Source of the DNA: Arion vulgaris
Lineage: Eukaryota; Mollusca; Gastropoda; Stylommatophora; Arionidae
DNA: 64,000 nucleotides
NCBI GenBank assembly: GCA_020796225.1
Contig: CM036755.1
Location: 13,947,317 to 14,011,316, forward strand
Reading direction: 5' to 3'
Made by a program: the position numbers and the translations under genes
Shown here: piece by piece, positions 10,735 through 20,079 of the stretch
Position numbering within the stretch: the stretch's first letter is position 1
How the letters are laid out: every line of letters starts with the position of its first letter
The notes under the pieces: model-generated
The model's input: only the letters and a program-made list of their open reading frames with translations
What the model was told of the DNA's origin: nothing
The model's database searches: none

Positions 10735-13120
10735 GGTCACGCTTAATTTACTGTGGACCACAAACTGGGCAGTCAGCTTCAGGTCTGTCAGGTTTCCCAA
10801 AGCTTAGTTTTCAGGTCAACTGGGTGTGGCCACATGTTGCTTCTCAGCTCACCCAGGAAAGGACAGTCTTGCAGGATATGCTCTGGTGTGTGTTCCGCCT
10901 GCTGACACTGGCAGCTGTTTGAACTTATTCCTAGTCTATACAAGTGTTTGTTGAGTCTGCAGTGTTCGGTGCGTAGTCAAAATATAATGACCTGGTCTGT
11001 TCTGCTTAGGTCTTTGGGGGAGTCTTTTCCATAATCATATCCAGTGTTTGTCTTCCAGTCTACTGCAGATTTTCTCTGTATGAGGGTTTTGACCTCTTGA
11101 AAAGACAAGGGTTGGTAAATTTGCTCTTTGACACTGCTCTCCTTAGCTAAGACATCGGCATTCTCATTACCTGCAGTGCCACAGTGAGATGAACTCCGCT
11201 GCAAGTGAATTTCTGCCTTTTCTGAAAGCTGAGCAAGTTCTCTTTTTAGGTTTCGTACTGTGCTGTCAGCGGATTTAGCCTCCCAGGGCTTGTATAGCTG
11301 ATAGTGAGTCTGTAAGAATCTTGCCTGCAGGTGCTTGCAGCTTATTCATGTGCTGTGTTGCCATCAGAAGGGCTAAGAGTTTTGCTTTGTAGTTAGAACA
11401 TATTCTTCCAGTAGGGGCCGCTAGAGACACAGTAGTAACATCTGGATGCCTAATGTACACTACTGCTCCACCATTTATGGTTGCCTCCATTGAAAATCCA
11501 TCTGTGTAAATTCTTATCTAGGTGTCTTCTGGAAACATGTAATGAAGATGTTCCATTGTAGTTGCTTTCTTCACTAGATTAGGCTCGGCATCTTTGCTTA
11601 ATAATTTAGGGATGGAGGGTGAGAAGTTTAGTGGTACTGAGTCTGGTTCCCAGTGATCAAAAAGTAATTCTTCTGGTATGGAATTATGATTTAGTAGTTC
11701 CAAGTATGACTTTCCTATTTTTTTTGCTTTGTGGTTTAGACTTGTACGCTTTAGTCTGTTCTTTGTTCTAGCGCCATTTTTTCATGCAGTGGATGGTGAG
11801 GCATTCTTTTGATCCTTTCAGTCTGTAGAATACTTTGCTCCTTCTGTCTTCCAAGGGCTGGATGTTGGCTGCCATTTGCATTACAATTAGTGTAAATTTG
11901 ATGGCTCCCAAAATAGTACGCAGACACCTGTTTTGTATTTTTCCAGCATCGATTTGTTTGAATGGGCAACTGATATACATGACGATAATGCATATTCCAG
12001 GGTCGGTCTAACTGCACCAGTGTATACCTGACTCAGGATTAGACTATCAGCTCCCCAGGCAGTTCCAGTCAGCTTCCGCATCACGTTTTGTTTACCCATA
12101 GCCTTTCTGTTTGTTTCCATAATGTGGTGTTTCCATGTCAGACGACTGTCAAGTTTAATTCCCAAAAAGGTTGGGAGTATGGGAACGATATCACTGTTAA
12201 ATTTCAGTCTGAAGTGTTCTTCCTTTGTTGACGATGAGAAAAGCGTTGCTATAGTTTTGCTCTGGTTTATTTATAGATCCCATTTACTTGCCCACATTAT
12301 GACGCTGTCCAGGCTTTCCTGGAGTTTAAAGATGGCAGGACCCAGAAACTCGGAGGTGTACCACACAGCGAGATCATCAGCGTGGAGAGAGTGTGATACA
12401 TGTCTGGGCAGAACTTGTGGCAGATCATTGATATATACCAGGAAAAACAATGGGGACAGTGCGCTGCCCTATGGGACTCCTGCTCTTAATTTGAATCTGG
12501 GACTGTGCACTCCATCCAATTTTACAGATGCGTGTCTATGGGTAAGAGTCTTTTATCCAATAGTACATTCTACCCCGTATTCCACTGCGTAAGAGCTTGA
12601 GTAGCAAACCATCTTTCCAGACTTTGTCGAAGGCCTTAGACATGTCGAAGAACACTGTGAGGGTTTTCTTCTTTTCTTGGAAGCCATTTTCTATGTCCTG
12701 TGTAAGGTATGCCACTTGATCATCAGTGCTTCTATGCTGCCTGTAGCCTGTCTGGGCTGGATCCAGTTTATGGTTGGATTCTAAAACCACTGGAGTCTAG
12801 TGGTTATCACTCTCTCCAGCAGTTTTGCGGTGCAACTCTTTCTAACTGGGTGAGGTAATTTCAGATAAGGAATATTCTCACCCTTCGGGATATGTAGACT
12901 TGTTTAGGTTTGTAGATGCTGATAAATTCCTAATATTTCATCTTTTCTGGAACAACACCATTATGATCAGCCGTAGCTTGTTTGTGCATCATGAGGTATG
13001 ATCTACGTCAAGAAGTGTGTTCATATTTGCCACTTTCTGACTTTGTTAAGGTTGTTCTGGTTTAGGAACTTTCTCAACCGCTTTAGAACTTGTGTTGTTA
13101 TGTCATCATCAGGCAATTTG
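10735..13120 (-). mobile_element. Jockey-like LINE, 5'-truncated and broken
   Basis: Minus-strand fragments occur in correct order for a non-LTR retrotransposon pol: reverse transcriptase, then RNase H, then a C-terminal Cys/His segment. Several frame changes separate the pieces. The 5' boundary near 13.1 kb is approximate; no apurinic endonuclease domain was recognised. The 3' boundary is near 10.74 kb. It lies just upstream of the ankyrin gene, in the same orientation. Confidence 0.85.
10780..12980 (-). pseudogene. Reverse transcriptase / RNase H of the Jockey-like LINE
   Basis: In minus-strand order: about 12.55-12.79 kb DPAQTGYRQHRSTDDQ and TVFFDMSKAFDKVWKDG, the RT fingers/palm with the first catalytic Asp. 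About 12.35-12.50 kb GVPYGSALSPLFF-type and HADDLAVWYTS, the second catalytic box, where the usual Tyr or Phe before ADD is His. About 11.89-12.17 kb GIKLDSRLTWKHHI and GAVRPTLEYALSS, the thumb. About 11.28-11.49 kb the RNase H start with LLALLMATQHM and DSLSAIQAL. About 11.15-11.20 kb SHCGTAGNENADVLAKESS, the RNase H end. About 10.78-10.97 kb a CQCQQAEHTPEHILQDCPF zinc-knuckle-like tail. At least four frame shifts occur, so it is not functional. Confidence 0.85.
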
Positions 13121-13810
13121 GAGTTTCTACTTTGTATTTTCTCTTCCAAAGAAGCAGAAACATTGGGCTATGGCTGAGTACAGGTCATTGGGAAGGTCAG
13201 TTTCATCAGGTGCTAGAACAACTTTTTTGTTGTTGCTCCGCCTACATCGCCCATCCCAGTTTCCCGAGAGGGCAGCCTTTCGAAACCCAGGAACACAACT
13301 ATTGGTTCTGCGCACGGTCTATATAACCAGCCTCCGTTCTTTCAGGGAGGCAGTTTTGTTAGGCTCTAGAACATAACTTTTAATTTTGCGCTGCCAACAC
13401 TGCTACTTGCGCTTGGCCTGTACCAAGTAACTGCAGTCTTTCCTTGCGTCAAAGCGGAACAGACGGACTATGAGAGACTTGCCTAGAGCTCACAGTTTTG
13501 GTATGACGGATTACATGCTGAGAGTTAGCAATTACAACTTGCTCCGCTTAGCAATCAGTTGTACCTGTTATGTATCTTTGACCGTCGGTCAGGAGACGTG
13601 TAGAAGTAACATTACTGAGATTCTGTTCGTCTATATCGCAAACAGCTCTTATAGTATTGGTGATTTCATCCACACTACTACCATACAGAGTAGCAGCTCT
13701 CCTTCGATCCTCACCATCTTAGCCAGACAAGAGCTGTTGTCTTGTTTCCAAGACCACCACGAAGCTCAGTGACTGGTGCAGATTTGTCACTGTCAATTAT
13801 TGTGCTTGTG
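13120..13810. other. Unassigned interval
   Basis: Mixed-composition DNA with ORFs of up to 100 codons on both strands (13092-13376, 13470-13772). No domain is recognisable. It might be an unrecognised 5' part of the neighbouring LINE or another old element. Confidence 0.35.
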
Positions 13811-13816
13811 GCCCCA

Positions 13817-13918
13817 CTAGATGTGATGCAACTATTTGTTGTGATGCTACTTGATAGAAAGATGCAACTATTTGATGTGATGCTACTTGATAGAAAGATG
13901 CAACTATTTGTTTCAATA
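13817..13918. repeat. ~36-bp tandem repeat, 3 partial copies
   Basis: Repeats of gatgcaactatttg(t/a)(t)gtgatgctacttgatagaaa. Confidence 0.8.
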
Positions 13919-13929
13919 TATTCAGTTTA

Positions 13930-14014
13930 AACATGACAATGTATAGTTTACAAGTAAACATGTTTAATAATCATGACAATGTATAGTTTACAAGTAAACA
14001 TGTTCAATAATCAT
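13930..14014. repeat. ~43-bp tandem duplication
   Basis: Two copies of acatgacaatgtatagttta followed by caagtaaacatgtt(t/c)aataatc. Confidence 0.85.
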
Positions 14015-14164
14015 TAGTAGACAAATAAGATTGTTAATGAAATACTGCACTATCTATCTAAGACAAAATGTGTGCTAATCTTTGATTATCCCCAGACTTC
14101 CCTCAACTTTCAGAAATTGTGCTGTTTACGTTTTATGATGTCAAGTTCTACCGTACATAAGTCA

Positions 14165-14425
14165 TCATCATCAGGTGCCGTGCCGGCTGGTGTAGGCGAT
14201 CATGGATCTCCACAAATATATGATGTTTGCTATCAACTCAGATGTTGACGCTCTACCGTGCCATGAAGTCAGGCTATCCAAAATTTTTTCTGTCTTTCTC
14301 TGTCTCATCTACCCTCTATCTTACCAGTTGTCACAATGTGTTCTAAACCTCCTTATCACATGCCCGAAAAATGATGATTGCCTCTTTCTTATATTGATGA
14401 TTGAGTTTTCTCTGTGTCTTGATCT
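14165..14425 (-). mobile_element. LINE tail, family K (copy 1)
   Basis: The minus strand encodes a degenerate C-terminus: IRKRQSSFFGHVIRR, a basic RQRKTEKILDSLTSWHGR segment, RASTSELIA and LWRSMIA...SRHGT, then a short 3' tail of repeated tga-tga. The order GH-motif, basic tract, W-H-G and W-R-x-M-I matches C-termini of CR1/RTE-like LINE polymerases. The last ~95 bases recur at 19105-19210 in the same orientation. Confidence 0.75.
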
Positions 14426-14436
14426 CATTTAACACC

Positions 14437-14492
14437 ACCACATACATAAGTACACATACATAAGTAGACATACATAAGTACACATACATAAA
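14437..14492. repeat. acata(c/a)ataagt short tandem repeat
   Basis: Four to five copies of an 11-14 bp unit containing cacatacataagta. Confidence 0.8.
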
Positions 14493-14938
14493 GGAAGGTA
14501 TAAATACTGATGATTCCTGTAGCTTGTTGGTTGCACAAACTTTTTATCTTTGTTTGCTATCATTATTGTCAACTTAAAACATGCATAATGACATCTAAAT
14601 ATGCCTCCTTGAATGATAGCTATTTGGAGTTTAATGATTTCAGTGTGTACTTGTTATCTTTGCTCTTCTTTGTCAGTCCCAATACAACCACTCAAACTAC
14701 TTGTTATGATGTCTATAGTGACTTGTCATTTTAGTGTGACTATGTTATGACAGAATATACTCAAAATGCTCATAATGATCTGGATGCCATAGTGATAGGG
14801 AATAGACCAACTATCAATGATGAAGGACTAGGTGAAAATCTAGTGGAGAGCTCAGTCACAGTAGTCTGCCTATTCACACTCAAGACAGCATGCTTGCTGG
14901 AACATCAGATGGTTTGGAAGACTGATAGATTGATTGGA

Positions 14939-15290
14939 CCATCATCATTGCACTTCGGTGACTAACCATGTGTGCTCCGATCTCTTTCTTACACAGGAAG
15001 ATCTCAGCTGCAGCGCACAAAGTCTGTAGCACCGGTGAGGGTCCTCGATGTCATTTTGAAGATGGTGAAGATATTTTTGTTGAAACTTTTTATTTTAAAT
15101 CTTTTCTAATGAATTTTGCCAGGGCAGCAGCTATCCAGCCTACTCTTTTCGATTTTGAACTGCCAAGAGTTCTTTTACATGCTTGATTGAACATGGGACC
15201 TACGATTGAACATGGACTATGATAATCCATCTCTGATAGGACTAGAAACTGGATCTCACCTACACTGAGATCAGGGATCTCTGGTTTGGT
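14939..15290 (-). mobile_element. SINE S1, nearly full copy
   Basis: The reverse complement matches 19300-19620 over its body: cttacacaggaa(g/t)at(c/t)tca, cctcgatgtcattttcaggatg-type, gagttctttta and catctctgataggactagaa. On its own strand it ends cacacatggttagtcaccg ... aatgatgatgg. The head is too diverged to show tRNA boxes. Short ORFs across it are not credible genes. Confidence 0.75.
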
Positions 15291-15522
15291 AGATGTAAAT
15301 AGAGATACAAAAGAGATGATGGCGATGGATTGGATATGTTCTCAGGATGAGAAAAGAAAGTCAGCCAAGACATGCAATGTAGTAGACATGGCAGGGACAG
15401 CAGAAAAAGAATGTCACAGGGGACCCATGCAGAACTCAAAAATGTGCATAGGACACGGTATGAAATAGAAAGAAAATTTCAAGATTGAAATGAGTGGACA
15501 TTTTTTGTCTGTTTTATGTAGG

Positions 15523-16141
15523 CTTTGGATATGACAAGGACTGATGATATGTTTACTGCAACGTTAAAATATATAATCTATTTGGATATGACAAGGATTG
15601 ATGATATGTTTACTGTAACGTTAAAATATATCGTCTATTTGGATATGACAAGGATTGATGATATGTTTACTGCAACGTTGAAATATATCATCTATTTGGA
15701 TATGACAAGGATTGATGATATGTTTACTGCAACGTTGAAATATATCATCTATTTGGATATGACAAGGATTGATATGTTTACTGCAACGTTGAAATATATC
15801 ATCTATTTGGATATGACAAGGATTGATGATATGTTTACTGCAACGTTGAAATATATTGTCTATTTGGATATGACAAGGATTGATGATGTTTACTGCAACG
15901 TTGAAATATATCGTCTATTTGGATATGACAAGGATTGATGATATGTTTACTGCAACGTTGAAATATATCATCTATTTGGATATGACAAGGATTGATATGT
16001 TTACTACAACGTTGAAATATATCATCTATTTGGATATGACAAGGATTGATGATATGTTTACTGCAACGTTGAAATATATTGTCTATTTGGATATGACAAG
16101 GATTGATGATGTTTACTGCAACGTTGAAATATATCATCTAT
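15523..16141. repeat. 57-bp minisatellite (tttggatatgacaaggattg)
   Basis: Eleven units of 57 bp; some lack a 3-bp gat or a single base. Because 57 is a multiple of three, the array is open in several frames on both strands. Those peptides are artefacts. Confidence 0.95.
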
Positions 16142-16640
16142 CTCTTATTTCTCTCTCCGCTCCACATGGAGCATAGAGCCTCAACAGTTGTTCGCAACTC
16201 TTCTTGGTCTCTGGTTGTTTTCTTTATGGTCTCCAGGGCAATTCAGCACTTTTCAGTTCCTCAAGAAGACTGTCTCCAGGTCTGTTTTGGGCATCCTTTT
16301 TTTTCGATTTCCTTGCGGGTTCCACTCAAGTGCTTGTCTAGTGACACTTGACTGTGTCTTCCGTAGGGTATGCCAAACTCATTGCCATTTTCTCCTCTTG
16401 ATCTGGGTCATCATGGGTTCCTTTCCAGTTCTTATCCACAGGTCTGTGTTTGTAACTATCATACCATCTCAGTCTTGAGAATCCGCCAACGGTCTGAATT
16501 TGGTTGAGCTTTGTTTGTGTGGAAATGACAGTGGACTTCCACACTGTGTGCAGGATTGCAAAGGCTTGTCGGAATTTTCCTAATCCTGGCATTAATGCCA
16601 TCTGTATCTCCTGATTGCTGATCTTGCTTCCAAAGTAGAC
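16141..16640 (-). mobile_element. LINE tail (endonuclease-RT type), degenerate
   Basis: The minus strand reads LGKFRQAFAILHTVWKST with STQTKLNQIQT, then with frame breaks RPVDKNWKGTHDDP, a QALEWNPQGNRKKRMPKT basic segment, and near the end GSMLHVERRE. These correspond to the (K/R)ARxAF, W-x-S, L-E-W-x-P-x-G-x-R-x-R-G-R-P and G-L-C-S-x-R landmarks in C-termini of RTE/CR1-like LINE proteins. It sits directly beside the 57-bp array. Confidence 0.7.
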
Positions 16641-17225
16641 AAATTCACCAACATCTTCTATACCCTTCCCTCAATCAATATTGGGTCTTGCTGTAAGTTG
16701 ATATATATAATATATATATATATATGCAACTTTCTGTCAAGCATACCAGATTTGATTATTCACCTTGAGTGTTCAAGTTTAATGTCCTGGTTGATTGGTG
16801 ATGCAAATTAATTGGCAGGAGCAAAATATCACTTTTCAAATGTAAAATATTGATTGGATTCTATTTTCATTTGTCAACTGTTCATTGTTTACTTAACATA
16901 CTCAGTTTTACTCACATGTTTTATCATCTATCTTCAATAGGATTAGGAACATGATATCACTTACATTGCAATCTCAAGTACTTTCGGAACATGAAGCAAG
17001 AACTATTTCTCAACATCAGAGAAAATGATTTTATTTATATAGGTCAGATTATGATTATCATTTGATTATCTGTGAATCACATTCACAGTCAGTGGTGTGG
17101 TTTTCATGTAATCTCTTTTCTTTACTTAGAATCCACAGTGACAGTACACATTCAGTGATTCACATGATCATTATTATATGCACTGCAGCATTTGACTGTT
17201 GATGTTTCATGGATTTATATACTAT
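16640..17225. other. Unassigned AT-rich interval with (TA)n
   Basis: Contains a (TA)n run at about 16698-16724; otherwise no gene or repeat was recognised. Confidence 0.5.
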
Positions 17226-17297
17226 ATATAGTATCTTTCTTTCTTTCTTCTTTCTCTCTTTCTTTCTTTCTTTCTTCTTCTATATATAGTATATAGG
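17214..17297. repeat. (TTTC)n tract between inverted TA-rich ends
   Basis: A tttc-rich run is flanked on both sides by actatatatagtat-like sequence (atatactatatatagtatc and ctatatatagtatatagg), so the tract sits in the loop of a potential hairpin. Confidence 0.6.
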
Positions 17298-17299
17298 TT

Positions 17300-18420
17300 C
17301 TATTTGTCCTAAAAAATTTTTTTTTTTATTTGGATAAAAAAAAATTTCCCTTTGTTGCTAAACTGACACATTTTGCTAATTTGAAAATTGTATATAATTA
17401 TGTTAGAATCTAATAAAAGAGCAATGATAAATAAAAAAACAAAACAACGGAAAGCAAAACAATGATAATCATAATGTGTGAACCAGATTCTTTATACGTT
17501 AAAATAGTTGTACATAATACAAGACCTGACAGAGAGTCACATGCATATAATAATTAAAATGTGATTCTGGTGAACATTCTGAAATATTTGAAAAACATAA
17601 ATAATTGATCAGTAACTTGTAAGCATGGGCGCAATTGTTCTTCAGTTGGGGATGGGAGGGGGTGTGAATTTTTATTAAAAAAATTGTAGTTGCGAGAGTG
17701 TCGTGTAAGTCTACCTTAAACATCTGTTCTACCTTAAGAATCTGTTCATCTATGAGTATGATGAATAGATGAACAGATTCAGATCAGATTGACATTGTTG
17801 TGAGCTCTTTGTATAGAAATATAATTTCTTATAAATGTTTAAGCAATAGCTAGTTAGCAACGGTCAATTACACTATTTTATCAAATAGCCATTTTTTCAG
17901 GAAAGGTACTTGCTCTCTTTGTCCTGCCTGCTGCTAGCCGCTATGCTATGGCGCCCATCATGCCACTGCCAGTGAGTTGATCATGATGTCCTTTATTTTA
18001 TTTGTAGTCACTCTTTTGTAAGATGCATTTACTACATTAATATTGGCAACTATTAATTAAACTATATACAAGCGAGATTGTACAAACGAATTGATAATTC
18101 ATACCTTAGTTGTTTGCTAGTACCTCAGTATGGCTTGAAAGTTCCGATCTTAACAGTTCAGCCGGAAGGTTATTCCGACCACAGCGTATTCAGCCTATGA
18201 GATGACGAATACAAGCGTCCAGTCCAAGTTGAACATTTTGTGAAAGGAAAGCTCACTTCTTTGTGTTATCCGCTCCACGGACACTGACCAGATATTGGTT
18301 GTCTCCCACCAAATTTGACTATGCATTCTTTCATTGGTTAGTTCCATTTCCAGATGTAGCAATTGAAAATCAAGGTGACGCATTTGTTGCCACAAGAATG
18401 AACTTGTTAAATTGCCGTTT
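17300..18420. other. Unassigned AT-rich interval
   Basis: No credible coding sequence. A minus-strand frame of 103 codons overlaps 18195-18506 but contains no known motif and extends over the tRNA-like segment, so it is not treated as a gene. Confidence 0.4.
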
Positions 18421-18500
18421 GGGAGTCTTTGTAACCAAGAGGTTAAGACGTTGCCTTGAGTTCTGAAGGTCATAGGTTCGACTCCCGAACGCGTCGTTAA
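18421..18500 (+). mobile_element. tRNA-like segment, probable SINE head
   Basis: A tRNA-like A-box region (gtaaccaagaggttaagacg) is followed at the right distance by a B box, ggttcgactcc, at 18475-18485. The T-stem and acceptor stem do not pair cleanly, so a functional tRNA is unlikely. A tRNA-derived SINE head or tRNA-Leu/Ser-like pseudogene fits better. Confidence 0.5.
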
Positions 18501-18949
18501 GTTCACATGTGAATACTTTCCAAAGGTACTTATGATTATTCATGGGAGCTACTACGTATTTCGTGCAGTACTCCTAGCATATAGGGTCGGAGTTATATTG
18601 ATAATATTCAGTTTATCACGTGATGCAGTCGCTGACACGGTCAGATTGTGACCGCTGACTAATCACCAGTTTGTTCTCTTTGTCGTCTTTTCATCCATAT
18701 GTATAAATTCAGGTGCAGTTCCCTTAATTATTAACCGATTTTTATGAATAATATACCATTTTGTAGGTAAATGAATTTTTTAAAAAGATAGATCTAAATT
18801 AAATACACAGTGGCGCTCCAAGCTGCTTATATGAGCCAATCAGTTAATGTGTAGGACTGTCTGGCTTGAATAGACTTATACAACGGGTGTTTGCTATATT
18901 GATATCCTTTAATATCTGTTCATTATTGTCATCGTTTAATATCGTAGTC

Positions 18950-19022
18950 TTAAGCAAGTTAGTCTTAAGCAAGTTAGTCGTAAGCAAGTTAGTCTTAAGC
19001 AAGTTAGTCGTAAGCAAGCAAA
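18950..19022. repeat. 15-bp tandem repeat (gt(c)(t/g)taagcaagtta)
   Basis: Five copies of a 15-bp unit, with cttaag and cgtaag forms alternating. Confidence 0.85.
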
Positions 19023-19104
19023 CAATTTCTAAACTTGTAGAAATCAAGCATAGTGGCACTAGAAACTATACAAGTATCGATTCAATCATTTGTGTGATTT
19101 TTAG

Positions 19105-19212
19105 AATATCATCACGGTGCCGTACCGGCTGTCATCATGGATCTCTACAAATCTATATATGTCTTTGGTGTATGCTATCATCACAGATGTTGACGCTCTA
19201 CCGTGATATTAG
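19105..19212 (-). mobile_element. LINE tail, family K (copy 2), last ~100 bp
   Basis: The minus strand reads HGRASTS, IAYTKDIYRFVEIHDDSRYGT and then a tga-tga tail. It matches the end of the 14.2-kb copy base for base over long stretches. The outer bases atcacggt/accgtgat form an 8-bp inverted repeat, which may be chance. Confidence 0.7.
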
Positions 19213-19231
19213 AATATACAGATTCTAAACG

Positions 19232-19622
19232 AATAACAATTATCTAGGTAGAGTTCTAGCCTCACACTCTACAAGTACTTGGTTCACGGCCCGTATTGGG
19301 CGATCGAGCTATCTTCCTGTGATTCCTGATTCGAATGTAAGTGAGATTGAGTTTCTAGTCCTATCAGAGATGAACGATAAAAGTCGGGTGGTTAAATTGA
19401 AAAGATAAAAGAACTCTGGCAGTTAAAAATGGATACGAGTAGGCTCAAACGTCGCTGTCATAGCAAAAATAACTAATACCAATATTTAAAAAAAATGTCT
19501 ACAAAATATTCATCATCCTGAAAATGACATCGAGGCCATCTCCCGTGCTACGGAGTTCGTGCACTACCGCTGAAATATTCCTGTGTAAGACAGAGAACAC
19601 ACAATGTTGCTGACTAAAGTGT
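19232..19622 (+). mobile_element. SINE S1, full copy with tRNA-like head
   Basis: A head with ggtagagttctagcctcac and, downstream, ggttcacggcc resembles tRNA A and B boxes. The body that follows is the sequence shared with 14939-15290 (inverted) and, at the 3' end, with 6235-6340. The terminal acacacaatgttgctgact ... gatgatg stretch is the seed of the adjoining 45-bp array. Confidence 0.75.
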
Positions 19623-19905
19623 AACGATGATGTTACAGAGAACACACAATGTTGCTGACTAAAGTGTAACGATGATGTTACAGAGAACACACGATGTTGC
19701 TGACTAAAGTGTAACGATGATGTTACAGAGAACACACAATGTTGCTGACTAAAGTGTAACGATGATGTTACAGAGAACACACAATGTTGCTGACTAAAGT
19801 GTAACGATGATGTTACAGAGAACACACGATGTTGCTGACTAAAGTGTAACGATGATGTTACAGAGAACACACGATGTTGCTGACTAAAGTGTAACGATGA
19901 TGGTC
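19578..19905. repeat. 45-bp minisatellite grown from the SINE S1 3' end
   Basis: Seven 45-bp units (tgttacagagaacacacaat followed by gttgctgactaaagtgtaacgatga), with caatg/cgatg the only clear variant. The unit corresponds to the final ~45 bp of SINE S1, present once in the copies at 6.3 kb and 14.94 kb. Confidence 0.9.
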
Positions 19906-19907
19906 AT

Positions 19908-20079
19908 ATTAACTTCTTCGAACGCCCATCAACCACTTGTTAACTACTATTTGTGGTGATCTGAGCCTAAGAGCGATTGTAGTTGCACCAGTTATGCGCC
20001 TCAAGTATGCCAGCACATTGATTTTAGATGCTTTTATTTACTAGGTAGCTTCACTAGACCCTACTAGTCGCCTCTTTCT
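19908..20079 (-). mobile_element. SINE S2 half, inverted, left border of the 35-bp array
   Basis: The reverse complement gives the core gaggcgactagtagg, a middle tgtgctggcatactt with gaggcgcataactggtgcaa, and a 3' end ggttgatgggcgttcgaagaa. The same order is found on the plus strand at 23310-23510. Its 5' half is replaced by the array. Confidence 0.85.

Noticed and set aside
15525..16176. Plus- and minus-strand repeat proteins
   Set aside because: 57-bp array open on both strands; indels shift frame without consequence.
18195..18506. 103-codon minus-strand ORF
   Set aside because: Runs over the tRNA-like segment and has no domain; probably a repeat by-product.
19111..19203. ~95-bp MITE with 8-bp inverted ends
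   Set aside because: The sequence is explained as the 3' end of LINE K; the second copy lacks matching ends.
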